From Multivorans sp965232105 (GTDB taxonomy: Bacteria > Acidobacteriota > Thermoanaerobaculia > Multivoradales > Multivoraceae): 64,000 bases of DNA. The stretch is from the NCBI GenBank assembly GCA_965232105.1, contig OZ246956.1, forward strand, positions 2,046,001-2,110,000. The letters are read 5' to 3'. This document shows, in pieces, positions 8,856 through 16,446 of the stretch (within the stretch, counting starts at the first letter, position 1; each line of letters starts with the position of its first letter). Below the pieces are notes generated by a model that was not told the origin of the DNA, searched no databases, and saw only the letters and a list, made by a program, of their open reading frames with translations. The translations under genes were made by a program, and so were the position numbers.

Positions 8856-9872
8856 ATGGCCGACCCCATCCTCAGAAGCTCGCAGCAGCCGCGCGAGCCG
8901 CGGCGACCGCTCGACCTGGCGGACTTCCCGGGATGCCGCGCCGTTCACCTGTCGGACGAGGAGTTGGACGACTACGAGGGCCGCATCGAGTACTGGGAGT
9001 CCCGCAGTTCGACCGCGGTTGTGATCGCCGAAGGAACTACGGCTTATCACGAGATACCGTCGCGTGGCCTCGCCGGTCTGATCCGAGAGATCGCGCTGGC
9101 CCGGGGTTCGGAGATCCTGGCGCTGGGCTCGACGAGCCTGGTGCAGTTCGATGAGGACGGCGTACGCGAGGTCCTCGTGCAGGCTGACGAGACCTTCACT
9201 CTCGACGGGCCCGCGCCGCGCGGCAAGGTGATCGACGTCGACATTGGCCCGTTGCCAGATGTGATCCTCGAAGTCGACCACACGACGGATGTCCGCCGAC
9301 GGAAGCTGGAAGTCTATGCCGGTTGGGGCTTGCCGGAGGTGTGGGTGGAGGTGCCCGAACCGGTCTGGATGGCGCCGCGGACTTCGGGCCGACCGCGATT
9401 GACGATCTATCTGCTGGAAGGCGACCGCTACGTCGAGTCGGCCGTCAGCCGGGCGTTTGCAGGCTGGCGCGCGACGGAGATTCACCGGGCGCTGAACGAG
9501 GAGAGGAAGTCGACGGCGACCGTGACGGCGGTGCGCCGCGTCGGTCGCAGGCTGGGCAGGGCGATTGGCGCCGGCCCCGACGACGATCGGTTCCTCGGCG
9601 CCGAACGTGAAGAGAGCCGCGCGCAGGGCCGTGCTGAGGGCCGTGCTGAGGGCCGAGAGGAAGGCGCGCTTGAGATGGCGCGTTCCCTCGTGCGGCAGGC
9701 GCTCCAGGCCCGCGATTTCGCTGTCACGCCTGCGGTGGAAGCCTGGCTGGAGCGGCTCTCGGCGACCACGGAAACAAAAGCCGCGATCCGGGCAGCGGTG
9801 GACTGCCGCGATGCGGAGGACTTCCTGCGCCGCGTCGAGGCGCGGTCGGCGAGTTTGGACGCGTCGCCGTAG
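8856..9872 (+). CDS. Uma2-family putative endonuclease, copy 3 (mosaic of copies 1 and 2)
   Basis: This 338-residue Uma2 protein is the longest copy because its charged linker has extra 12-bp units (SRAQGRAEGRAEGREEG, around 9615-9660). Diagnostic bases match copy 2 up to 9176 (for example GAGATACCG and GTCCTCGTG) and copy 1 from 9198 onward (TTCACTCTCGACGGG, GTCTATGCCGGTTGGGG). This indicates recombination or gene conversion between tandem copies. The catalytic motif PDVILEVDHTTD...RKLEVY is intact. The start ATG at 8856 is positionally equivalent to copy 2. Confidence 0.85.
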   Translation: MADPILRSSQQPREPRRPLDLADFPGCRAVHLSDEELDDYEGRIEYWESRSSTAVVIAEGTTAYHEIPSRGLAGLIREIALARGSEILALGSTSLVQFDEDGVREVLVQADETFTLDGPAPRGKVIDVDIGPLPDVILEVDHTTDVRRRKLEVYAGWGLPEVWVEVPEPVWMAPRTSGRPRLTIYLLEGDRYVESAVSRAFAGWRATEIHRALNEERKSTATVTAVRRVGRRLGRAIGAGPDDDRFLGAEREESRAQGRAEGRAEGREEGALEMARSLVRQALQARDFAVTPAVEAWLERLSATTETKAAIRAAVDCRDAEDFLRRVEARSASLDASP

Positions 9873-9980
9873 CCGCGTGAGGAGAGCGTCCTCGCGGGTG
9901 GCTCCACGGCCGGATTCGTGCCGTGCAGGTGTTAGGGTTAGCCTTCAGTCAAAGCCACAGTTCCACGCAGGACGACGCTC

Positions 9981-10442
9981 ATGAAGACGACTCGATTCCT
10001 CTCCCGGCTGGCGCTCCTGGCCGCCGGACTCGCCGCGGCCACGGCCTTGGTCTTTCTCGCACCGCCTCCGCCGGCGGCGGCCCACCACGCCTTCGCGGCA
10101 GAGTTCGACGCGACGAAGCCGGTGCGGCTGCGCGGCCAGGTGACGAAGGTGGAGTGGGTGAACCCGCACGCCTGGATCCACATCGACGTCACGGACGAGG
10201 ACGGCACGGTGACGGCCTGGATGGTCGAGTGCGGCCCGCCAGGCGCGCTGGTGCGCCGCGGCTGGAAGAAGAACTCGGTCGCTCCGGGGACCGAGGTGCT
10301 CGTGGAGGGCTACCAGGCAATCGACGGCGCGCCGCGGGCGAACGGACGCGACGTGACGCTTCCCGACGGTCGTCGGCTGTTTGCCGGTTCCTCGGGCACG
10401 GGTGCGCCATACGACGATCGGGAGTCTTCCGGCCAGCCGTAG
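9981..10442 (+). CDS. Exported DUF6152-family protein
   Basis: This 153-residue protein has a long signal peptide ending PPPPAAAHHAFAAEFD, followed by the DUF6152 pattern: AHHAFAAEF, VRLRGQVTKVEWVNPHAWIHIDV, VECGPPGALVRRGW and LPDGRRLF. The family is small, periplasmic and beta-rich, common in Acidobacteriota and Proteobacteria, with no known activity. The conserved HH at the mature N-terminus and NPHxWIHIDV hint at metal or ligand binding. It stands alone, 100 bp from the TonB-like gene that follows. Confidence 0.8.
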   Translation: MKTTRFLSRLALLAAGLAAATALVFLAPPPPAAAHHAFAAEFDATKPVRLRGQVTKVEWVNPHAWIHIDVTDEDGTVTAWMVECGPPGALVRRGWKKNSVAPGTEVLVEGYQAIDGAPRANGRDVTLPDGRRLFAGSSGTGAPYDDRESSGQP

Positions 10443-10551
10443 CACCCGCGTCGCGGCGAGTCCGCTGCGGGCCGGCTGATGGCCGGAATCTGGCGGCTCT
10501 CTCGTTGGTTGTGTTGTGAAGACATCCGATCAACGACAGGGAGGTGACCAG

Positions 10552-11064
10552 ATGGCGGAAGTAAGTCCGGCAAGTCTGAACAAGATCGTTGGGGCGATAC
10601 TCGCCCTCGCCGTGGCGTTCACTCTCGGCTTCGTGGTGCGATCGCAGCTTCCGATGGAGCGGGAATCGGACGGCACGGTCGAAGCGGCGGTCCTCGAGGT
10701 GTTGCGGCACGTGACCGCTCCAACAGGGGCTCCTGCTCCCGCAGATGTGGCGAGGCTCAGGACCGGGTTTCAGCCGCTGCCTACCGGAGCCACGCGGCCG
10801 GTGAAGGTCCATGATGTGAAGCCGGAGTACACCGATCGTGCGCGGGAGGCTCGGCTTCAGGGCGTCGTCATCCTGGAGACGGCGATAGACCAGGAAGGCA
10901 ACGTCGTCGACGTCAGCGTACTCAAGGGACTTCATATGGGCCTCACCGAAGCGGCCGTCGACGCGGTGAAGCAGTGGAGGTTCGAGCCGGCGAGGATCGA
11001 TGGGGAGCCCATCCCGGTCAGCTACAACGTCACGGTGAACTTTCGGCTCGGCAAGATCGGCTGA
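10552..11064 (+). CDS. TonB C-terminal domain protein
   Basis: This 170-residue protein has one N-terminal membrane anchor (IVGAILALAVAFTLGFVV) and a C-terminal TonB fold: YTDRAREARLQGVVILETAIDQ...VVDVSVLKG and AAVDAVKQWRFEPARIDGEPIPV. The linker is short and not Pro/Lys rich, so it is probably not a classical energy-transducing TonB spanning the periplasm; many Acidobacteriota have such energy-transducer-like proteins. The ATG at 10552 is chosen because GGGAGG lies 7-8 nt upstream; an upstream in-frame start at 10516 lacks this. Confidence 0.85.
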   Translation: MAEVSPASLNKIVGAILALAVAFTLGFVVRSQLPMERESDGTVEAAVLEVLRHVTAPTGAPAPADVARLRTGFQPLPTGATRPVKVHDVKPEYTDRAREARLQGVVILETAIDQEGNVVDVSVLKGLHMGLTEAAVDAVKQWRFEPARIDGEPIPVSYNVTVNFRLGKIG

Positions 11065-11173
11065 GCGGGCGCCGCGGTCGAGGCTGCGGCTGGTTGGAGC
11101 GCGCTCCCGGCCCCGGGACTCGGTGGTACCGTTGCTGTGACAACGGATACACCGATGCACGAGGGGGTGCCGG

Positions 11174-12262
11174 ATGAAGTTTGAGCGTTTCCTTCTCCTG
11201 AGCTTGGCGGTGCTGCTGGCCGTCCCGATTGCTATCGCCGCGCAGGATGATGTGCCGCGGCGGGCCGACGGCAAGCCCGACTTGACGGGCGCTTACGACG
11301 TCGCCACGCTGACTCCCCTCACGAGGCCGCGGGAGTTCGGCGATCGCCTGACCCTGACCGATGAAGAGGCGGAAGCGATTGCGCGCCGCAAGGCCGAGAT
11401 CTACGAGGCCGACTTCAAGCCGAGCGACCCGAACCGCGAGGCGCCGCCGGTCGGCGGGGCGCCGATCTTCGATCCGGGGCTCGAGGTCGCGTCGGGCGGC
11501 AGCGGCGGGTACAACGCCTTCTACATGGACCCGGGCGACAACGTGGTCCGGATCGACGGCAAGTGGCGGACTTCGATCATGACCGATCCGCCGAACGGCC
11601 AGTACCCGGAGATGACGCCGGCCGGCATGGCGCGCGCGGCGGCCCAGTTCGCCGCCTTCGGCCACAAGAACACGGGCACCGCCTGGTGGCTGGAGGAGAG
11701 CGACGACGGTTCCGGCCCCTACGACAACATGGAGCAGCGGCCGCTGCCGGAGCGTTGCCTGATGGGCTTCAGTTCCACCGGCGGGCCACCGATGCTGCCG
11801 GCGCTCTACAACAACCACAAGCGGATCGTGCAGACCGGGAACCACGTGATGATCCTGATCGAGATGGTCCACGACGCCCGCGTCGTGCGCATCGGCGGCG
11901 AGCACGCGCCGGCCTCCGAGCGCCGCTGGATGGGCGATTCGATCGGCCGGTGGGAAGGCGACACGCTGGTCGTCGACACGACGAACTTCGGCGAAGAACC
12001 AGGCCTCGGTTCGGCGACGAAGGACCTGCACGTCGTGGAGCGCTTCCAGCGTCTGCCGGACGGCAACCTGCTCTACGGGTTCACGGTCGAAGACTCGAAT
12101 GTCTGGGAAACACCCTGGAGCGGTGAGTACACGTGGCGGTCGACTCCCAACAAGGTCTTCGAGTACGCCTGCCATGAGGGCAACTACGCGCTCGGCAACG
12201 TGATGCGCGGCGCCCGGCTGCTGGAGGCGGACGCGATGGCTGGCTCAACCGGCGGAGAGTGA
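11174..12262 (+). CDS. Secreted PDLxG-family protein, paralog 2
   Basis: This 362-residue protein has a clear signal peptide (MKFERFLLLSLAVLLAVPIAIAAQDD). The mature part begins VPRRADGKPDLTGAYDVATLTPLTRP. Family blocks in order: WRTSIMTDPPNGQYPE (~135), GTAWW (~170), MLPALYNNHKRIVQT (~210), VMILIEMVHDARVVRI, WMGDSIGRWEGDTLVVDTTNF (~255) and EYACHEGNYALGNVMRGARLL at the end. The many invariant Trp, His, Asp, Glu and the single late Cys suggest a binding or catalytic site, but I know no assigned function. GAGGGGG precedes the ATG by 6 nt. It overlaps the sulfatase gene start (GTGA), so the two are translationally coupled. Confidence 0.8.
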   Translation: MKFERFLLLSLAVLLAVPIAIAAQDDVPRRADGKPDLTGAYDVATLTPLTRPREFGDRLTLTDEEAEAIARRKAEIYEADFKPSDPNREAPPVGGAPIFDPGLEVASGGSGGYNAFYMDPGDNVVRIDGKWRTSIMTDPPNGQYPEMTPAGMARAAAQFAAFGHKNTGTAWWLEESDDGSGPYDNMEQRPLPERCLMGFSSTGGPPMLPALYNNHKRIVQTGNHVMILIEMVHDARVVRIGGEHAPASERRWMGDSIGRWEGDTLVVDTTNFGEEPGLGSATKDLHVVERFQRLPDGNLLYGFTVEDSNVWETPWSGEYTWRSTPNKVFEYACHEGNYALGNVMRGARLLEADAMAGSTGGE

Positions 12263-13692
12263 TCGGCTCGGTCGGGTCGGCTTCGGGACGAAATCAGCGA
12301 GCCGCGGTGCGGCCGGCATGGCAGGCTTGGCTGTGCCTGTTGCTGCTCGTTGCGACTGGATGGCCGGCAGCGGGGGAGGCTCAGCAGCCCCCGAACATCG
12401 TCGTCTTCATCGCCGACGACGCTTCGTGGTCGGACTTCGGCGCGTACGGAAACCCGCACGTGCGCACGCCGAACCTCGACGCCCTGGCGGCTGCCGGGGT
12501 CGTGTTCGACAGGGCGTTTCTGACGACCGCCTCCTGTAGTCCGTCGCGAATCAGCATCCTGTCGGGCCGCTATCCCCACGCCACCGGCGCCGAGGATCTG
12601 CACAGCCCGTTGCCGGCAGGGGTCAAGCTTCTGCCGGGCCTGCTTGCACAGGAGGGGTACACCACCGGCCACATGCGCAAGACCCACTACGGGCCCGAGG
12701 GCGAGCGCCAGTTCGACTGGTACGCGGAGGAAACGTGGGAGGCGCTGCCGGACTTTCTTGATTTGGCAGCCGAGCGGCCGTTTTTTCTCTGGGTGGGCTT
12801 TCGGGATCCGCACCGGCCGTACTCCGCCGGCGCGGTGGACCCGCCGCACGATCCGGCAGAGGTCGCCGTGCCCCCGTATCTTGTCGACGATGCGGAGACG
12901 CGATCCGACCTGGCGCTCTACTACGACGAGATTGCCCGCATGGATGGCGAGATCGGTCGGATGCTTGCCGAGGTGGACCGCCGCGGACTCCGCGAGAACA
13001 CCCTGGTCGTCTTCCTGAGCGACAACGGGATGCCCTTTCCGCGCGCCAAGGCGACCGCGTACGATGCCGGGATCCGCACACCGCTGATTGTCTCCTGGCC
13101 CGGGGCCACGCCGGCGGGCACGCGCTATCCGGAACTCACCAGCGTGATCGACCTCGCGCCGACCCTGCTCGAGGCGGCCGGGGCGTCAGCCCCGGAGAGC
13201 TTCCAGGGCACGAGCTTCATTGCGGCGCTCCGGGACCAGGCCGCAGCCGGCCGCGAGTACGTGTTCGCGGAGCGCAACTGGCACAACTGCGACGAGCACA
13301 TCCGGGCGGTGCGGGGTCCCCGCTACAAGCTGATCCGCAACGCGTACACGGAGCTGCCGCTCTGCACGCCGGCCGACGCCTCGCGCAGCCCCTCCTGGTA
13401 CAGCCTGACCGCTGCTCGTGAGGCGGGACAGTTGACGCGGGCCCAGGCGCGGCTCTTCGAGGCGCCGCGGCCGGTGATCGAGGTCTACGACCTGGAGGCG
13501 GATCCGCACGAGCTGGTGAACCTGGCCGGCCGGCCCGAGGTAGAGGCGATCGCCCGGCAACTGAGCCGGGTGCTCGACGCCTGGATCGAACGGACGGAGG
13601 ACTTCCCGCCGAGTCGACGGCGGCGGGCTGACAATACGGACCGCGTGACGGGAGTGAAGTTCTCGCAGAAGGTGCCGGCTCTCGAGCCCTAG
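12259..13692 (+). CDS. Secreted sulfatase (type I, formylglycine)
   Basis: This 477-residue alkaline-phosphatase-superfamily sulfatase has a signal peptide (WQAWLCLLLLVATGWPAAGEAQ), the metal site PNIVVFIADDASWSDFGAYG (Asp-Asp pair), and the formylglycine motif CSPSR at residues 93-97, the Cys being the residue that is oxidised. Further sites are HMRKTHYG, FRDPHRPY and FLSDNGMPF. It should hydrolyse sulfate esters, for example of algal or animal glycans or small sulfated compounds, in the periplasm. The GTG start overlaps the stop of the preceding PDLxG gene. An anaerobic-type or FGE maturase is required; none is in the window. Confidence 0.9.
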   Translation: MIGSVGSASGRNQRAAVRPAWQAWLCLLLLVATGWPAAGEAQQPPNIVVFIADDASWSDFGAYGNPHVRTPNLDALAAAGVVFDRAFLTTASCSPSRISILSGRYPHATGAEDLHSPLPAGVKLLPGLLAQEGYTTGHMRKTHYGPEGERQFDWYAEETWEALPDFLDLAAERPFFLWVGFRDPHRPYSAGAVDPPHDPAEVAVPPYLVDDAETRSDLALYYDEIARMDGEIGRMLAEVDRRGLRENTLVVFLSDNGMPFPRAKATAYDAGIRTPLIVSWPGATPAGTRYPELTSVIDLAPTLLEAAGASAPESFQGTSFIAALRDQAAAGREYVFAERNWHNCDEHIRAVRGPRYKLIRNAYTELPLCTPADASRSPSWYSLTAAREAGQLTRAQARLFEAPRPVIEVYDLEADPHELVNLAGRPEVEAIARQLSRVLDAWIERTEDFPPSRRRRADNTDRVTGVKFSQKVPALEP

Positions 13693-13717
13693 GTGGCTGC
13701 CGCTTCTGAGGGTTGGC

Positions 13718-13769
13718 GGCCGGATTCCGCCTACGGCGGATGCCGGCGGGGACGCCGGCGCACCCAGTG
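13718..13769 (-). repeat. REP1 palindromic repeat, copy e
   Basis: Read on the minus strand: CACTGGGTGC, hairpin GCCGGCG-TCCC-CGCCGGC, AT, then a second hairpin TCCGCC-GTA-GGCGGA. It lies between the convergent sulfatase and CocE-type genes. Confidence 0.75.
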
Positions 13770-13790
13770 TGCCGCCGCTGGAGTAGTAGG

Positions 13791-15710
13791 TCAGCGGTCG
13801 AGCACCGGCAGCACGATCCGCGAGGGATGCTCCGCCGAGTGGTGGACGACGTTGTTCGCCACGCGCCACTCGGTTTCGTCGTAGTTGTTGCCGCCGGTGT
13901 TCAGGTTGCGGTCGTAGCGGGGGAAGTTGCTGCTCGAGATCTCGATCCGCAGCCGGTGGCCGGCGCCGAACACGTTGGCGGTCGCGAGCGGCCCCAGGGT
14001 CACTTCGTAGACCTTGCCCGGTTCCATCGGGACGTGCCGGTCGAAGCCTTTGCGGTAGCGCATGCGGAGGATCGTGTCGTCAAGGTTGAAGGCCCGACCG
14101 TCGGGGAAGACGTCTACGAGCTTGATCGTGAAGTCGGTGTCCGGTGCGTCGGAGGAGACGTGCAGGACGACGTCGATCGATCCGACGACGGCGAGCGGTT
14201 CTTCGAACGGTTCCGTCGTGTACACAAGCACGTCGGCGCGGGCCTCGACGCCGCGCTGGTCGAAGGCGCCGGGTTCGTAGTCGCCCATGCAGCAGAAGGC
14301 GCCGCCGTGGGTCGGCACGGGCGCGCCCGGGTCGTAGACGAAACGGTCGGCGCCGGCACCGGCACCGCTGCCGCTGGCATTTGTTGTGAGCCTGCCGTCT
14401 CCGGCGGAGCTGTTCGCGTTGCCGCCACTGTTCAGGTAAAGCGTGACGGGCTCGACTCCGGCAGGCGGCCATTCGTCAGCGTTCCGCCAGCGGTCCTCGC
14501 CCATCAGGAAGTAGCGGACCTTGGCGTACCGGTCCTCGAACCCGTTCGCCTCGGGCTTCGTGAAACGGTCGAGAAAGCTCCACAGCATCTCGTCGAAGCC
14601 GAAATCGGTGTCGCCGAAGTTCCGTTCGCCGACGATCAGCGGATCCGTCAGCCGGTACATGTTGCAGTGCAGGCTGGGCGCGATGACCATGTACTGGTGC
14701 TCGCGGACTTCTTCGTCGGCGTTCTGGCGTACGTGGCCGTAGAGCGCCAGGTTCGGCGAAACGGACAGGTCGTACCAGGAGTTCGCCCACAGCGCCGGCA
14801 CGCCGAACGGCTCGTCGTCGTGGTAGAGGCCGCCCTCGTACCAGGCCGGGTCGTCCGGCATGCGGGCGGCGAACTCGCCGAAGATCCCCTTCGGACCGCC
14901 GACCGACTCGATCAACGTCTGGATCGGCAAGTGACGAAGCGCCTGCTCCCAGTCGACGGCCGGCATCTTCGCGGCCAGGTCGAAGTAGGTCGCGAGTCGT
15001 TCCAGGTCCTCCCGGCTCGTGCCGGAGGGGAAGGTCGGACGCTGCGTGTTCTGCTCGCCGTAGAGCCACGCCGCCATCGGGAGCTGGAGGGCGCCGCCGC
15101 GGTAGAAGTTGCCCTGCTCATGGAACGGCCCCATGCGGCCGATGCCCGCGCCCTGGCCCATCGGCACGGCGGCGGCGTGGCCGGGGTGTCGCATTGCGGC
15201 CAGCCCCATCTGCCATTCGGCGGTCGACGAGCAGCCGAGGGTCGCGACCTTGCCGTTGGACCACGGCTGGTCGGTGATCCAGGTCAGCGCGTCGTAGCCG
15301 TCGGTGCGCGGCCGACCGAGGATCTCCCAGTCGCCCTCGGAGAAGAACTTGCCGCGCTCGTTCTGGACCACGAACGCGTAGCCGCGTTCGATCGCGTCGA
15401 GGCCGAACTTGAGCAGCGCGCTGGGCCGCGCCAGGTTCGGCTCCGGCAACTGGCTGAAGTTGTAGGGCGTGCGCCAGAAGATCGCCGGCACCGGGCCCTC
15501 GGCGCCGCGGGGCCGGTAGATCTCGGTGGCGAGACGCACACCGTCCCGCATCGGTACCATGACCATGCGGTCGATCTCCGCTTTGCGGTCCAGGTCGGCC
15601 CGGCGCACCGGATCCGGCGTGCGGTGGATCTGGGCGGTGACGGACGACCCCATCAGGCCAAGGGAGAGGAAGACGACAACTAGACGGATGACCGTTCGAA
15701 CTTGGCGCAT
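13791..15710 (-). CDS. Exported CocE/NonD-family acyl hydrolase (X-Pro dipeptidyl-peptidase-like)
   Basis: This 639-residue serine hydrolase has a signal peptide (VIRLVVVFLSLGLMGSSVTAQ). The S15/CocE N-terminal domain opens with VMVPMRDGVRLATEIYRP. The nucleophile elbow is LGCSSTAEWQ (~residue 160). The C-terminal jelly-roll domain characteristic of the family is visible (FEEPLAVVGSIDVVLHVSSDAPDTDF, and AGHRLRIEISSSNFPRYDRN). It cleaves esters or amides; the substrate cannot be read from sequence. The ATG at 15710 has AGGAGA 8-9 nt upstream; the longer frame to 15941 runs over a palindromic repeat and lacks conservation. It is divergent from the metzincin gene. Confidence 0.9.
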   Translation of the reverse strand: MRQVRTVIRLVVVFLSLGLMGSSVTAQIHRTPDPVRRADLDRKAEIDRMVMVPMRDGVRLATEIYRPRGAEGPVPAIFWRTPYNFSQLPEPNLARPSALLKFGLDAIERGYAFVVQNERGKFFSEGDWEILGRPRTDGYDALTWITDQPWSNGKVATLGCSSTAEWQMGLAAMRHPGHAAAVPMGQGAGIGRMGPFHEQGNFYRGGALQLPMAAWLYGEQNTQRPTFPSGTSREDLERLATYFDLAAKMPAVDWEQALRHLPIQTLIESVGGPKGIFGEFAARMPDDPAWYEGGLYHDDEPFGVPALWANSWYDLSVSPNLALYGHVRQNADEEVREHQYMVIAPSLHCNMYRLTDPLIVGERNFGDTDFGFDEMLWSFLDRFTKPEANGFEDRYAKVRYFLMGEDRWRNADEWPPAGVEPVTLYLNSGGNANSSAGDGRLTTNASGSGAGAGADRFVYDPGAPVPTHGGAFCCMGDYEPGAFDQRGVEARADVLVYTTEPFEEPLAVVGSIDVVLHVSSDAPDTDFTIKLVDVFPDGRAFNLDDTILRMRYRKGFDRHVPMEPGKVYEVTLGPLATANVFGAGHRLRIEISSSNFPRYDRNLNTGGNNYDETEWRVANNVVHHSAEHPSRIVLPVLDR

Positions 15711-15744
15711 GATGACTTTCTCCTGGAGGGCGAGGCGAGGTCTG

Positions 15745-15815
15745 GAAGCCGGCACTTCGCGCCGGATGCCGGCGGGGACGCCGGCGCACCCAGTTTCTTT
15801 CGCGCAGGCTCTTGG
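15745..15815 (-). repeat. REP1 palindromic repeat, copy f (overlaps start of metzincin gene)
   Basis: Read on the minus strand: a leader ending AGAAACTGGGTGC, hairpin GCCGGCG-TCCC-CGCCGGC, AT, then hairpin CCGGC-GCGAAGT-GCCGG. The leader GAGCYTGCGCGRMAGAAACT is shared with the copy in soxA (50626), so the full repeat is about 70 bp. On the plus strand it reads as the first codons of the next gene. Confidence 0.75.
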
Positions 15816-16446
15816 CCTCGCGGCTCCTCTGGTTCTTGCGATGGGCATTGTGCCACGTGCAGCCGCTTCGGACTCGACTGTCGGCGAACCCAGGCGGATC
15901 GCGGTGCTGGCCGTGGAGCCCGAAGACGAACGGATCGCCATGGTGGGGGAAGCCGTTTCGTTCTGGAACGAGGCCGTCTCGAATCTCGGACTGGGCGCCG
16001 CGTTCTCCGACGCGGAGTTCGTGACGCCTCCGGAGGGTCTGCGGCCGTTCGAGAACTACGCGCACCAGCTTTCCCAGCTTGCCGGCCGCCTGGATTCGTC
16101 GGGCCCGGGGCCCGAGCCGCCGAAGGCGCTGTTCGCCGTTGAAGCGGAGGTCGTCGTGTTGCTGTCGTCTCAGAACCTGATGCCCTTCGCCTGGCCCTAT
16201 GGGGAGGACGGGCGCTACTTCGTTGCCATTCCCGCCGGCGACGACCGGGAGAACGTCGTCCGCAACGTGATCGCGCACGAACTCGGGCACGTTCTCGGGC
16301 TGAAGCACCTTCGCGAACCGGGCGTTCTGATGTGCCAGCCATGCGACACGTCGACTGCACTCAGCCAGGACGAGCCGCGATTCCTTCCGCTCACTGAAGT
16401 CGACCGCGCGCGGCTTCGCAACTTCCTTGGGGGAACCCGACCATGA
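15766..16446 (+). CDS. Exported zinc metalloprotease of metzincin type
   Basis: The protein is about 226 residues. The zinc motif HELGHVLGLKH (~170-180) has the three His and catalytic Glu of metzincins (M10/M12-like), and the following Met-turn candidate is GVLMCQPC. The start is uncertain. From the ATG at 15766 the first ten residues (MPAGTPAHPV) are encoded by a palindromic repeat and continue into a usable hydrophobic signal (FAQALGLAAPLVLAMGIVPRAAAS). An internal ATG at 15841 would leave too short a signal. The positive n-region is missing. It overlaps the next gene by ATGA, so the two are co-translated. It probably hydrolyses peptides outside the cytoplasm. Confidence 0.75.
   Translation: MPAGTPAHPVSFAQALGLAAPLVLAMGIVPRAAASDSTVGEPRRIAVLAVEPEDERIAMVGEAVSFWNEAVSNLGLGAAFSDAEFVTPPEGLRPFENYAHQLSQLAGRLDSSGPGPEPPKALFAVEAEVVVLLSSQNLMPFAWPYGEDGRYFVAIPAGDDRENVVRNVIAHELGHVLGLKHLREPGVLMCQPCDTSTALSQDEPRFLPLTEVDRARLRNFLGGTRP

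Noticed and set aside
7316..9485. Long minus-strand frames over Uma2 copies 2 and 3
   Set aside because: Only the first ~40 codons (regulator remnants) are real homology; the rest is antisense of the Uma2 genes.
9615..9660. Short direct repeats considered as a CRISPR-like array
   Set aside because: The units are adjacent 12-bp codon repeats without spacers, inside a protein linker.
13713..15683. Long plus-strand open frame of 656 codons
   Set aside because: It lies antisense to the CocE-type hydrolase, which has a signal peptide, catalytic motif and ribosome site. The plus frame is Arg/Val/His-rich without motifs, as expected of a shadow in GC-rich DNA.
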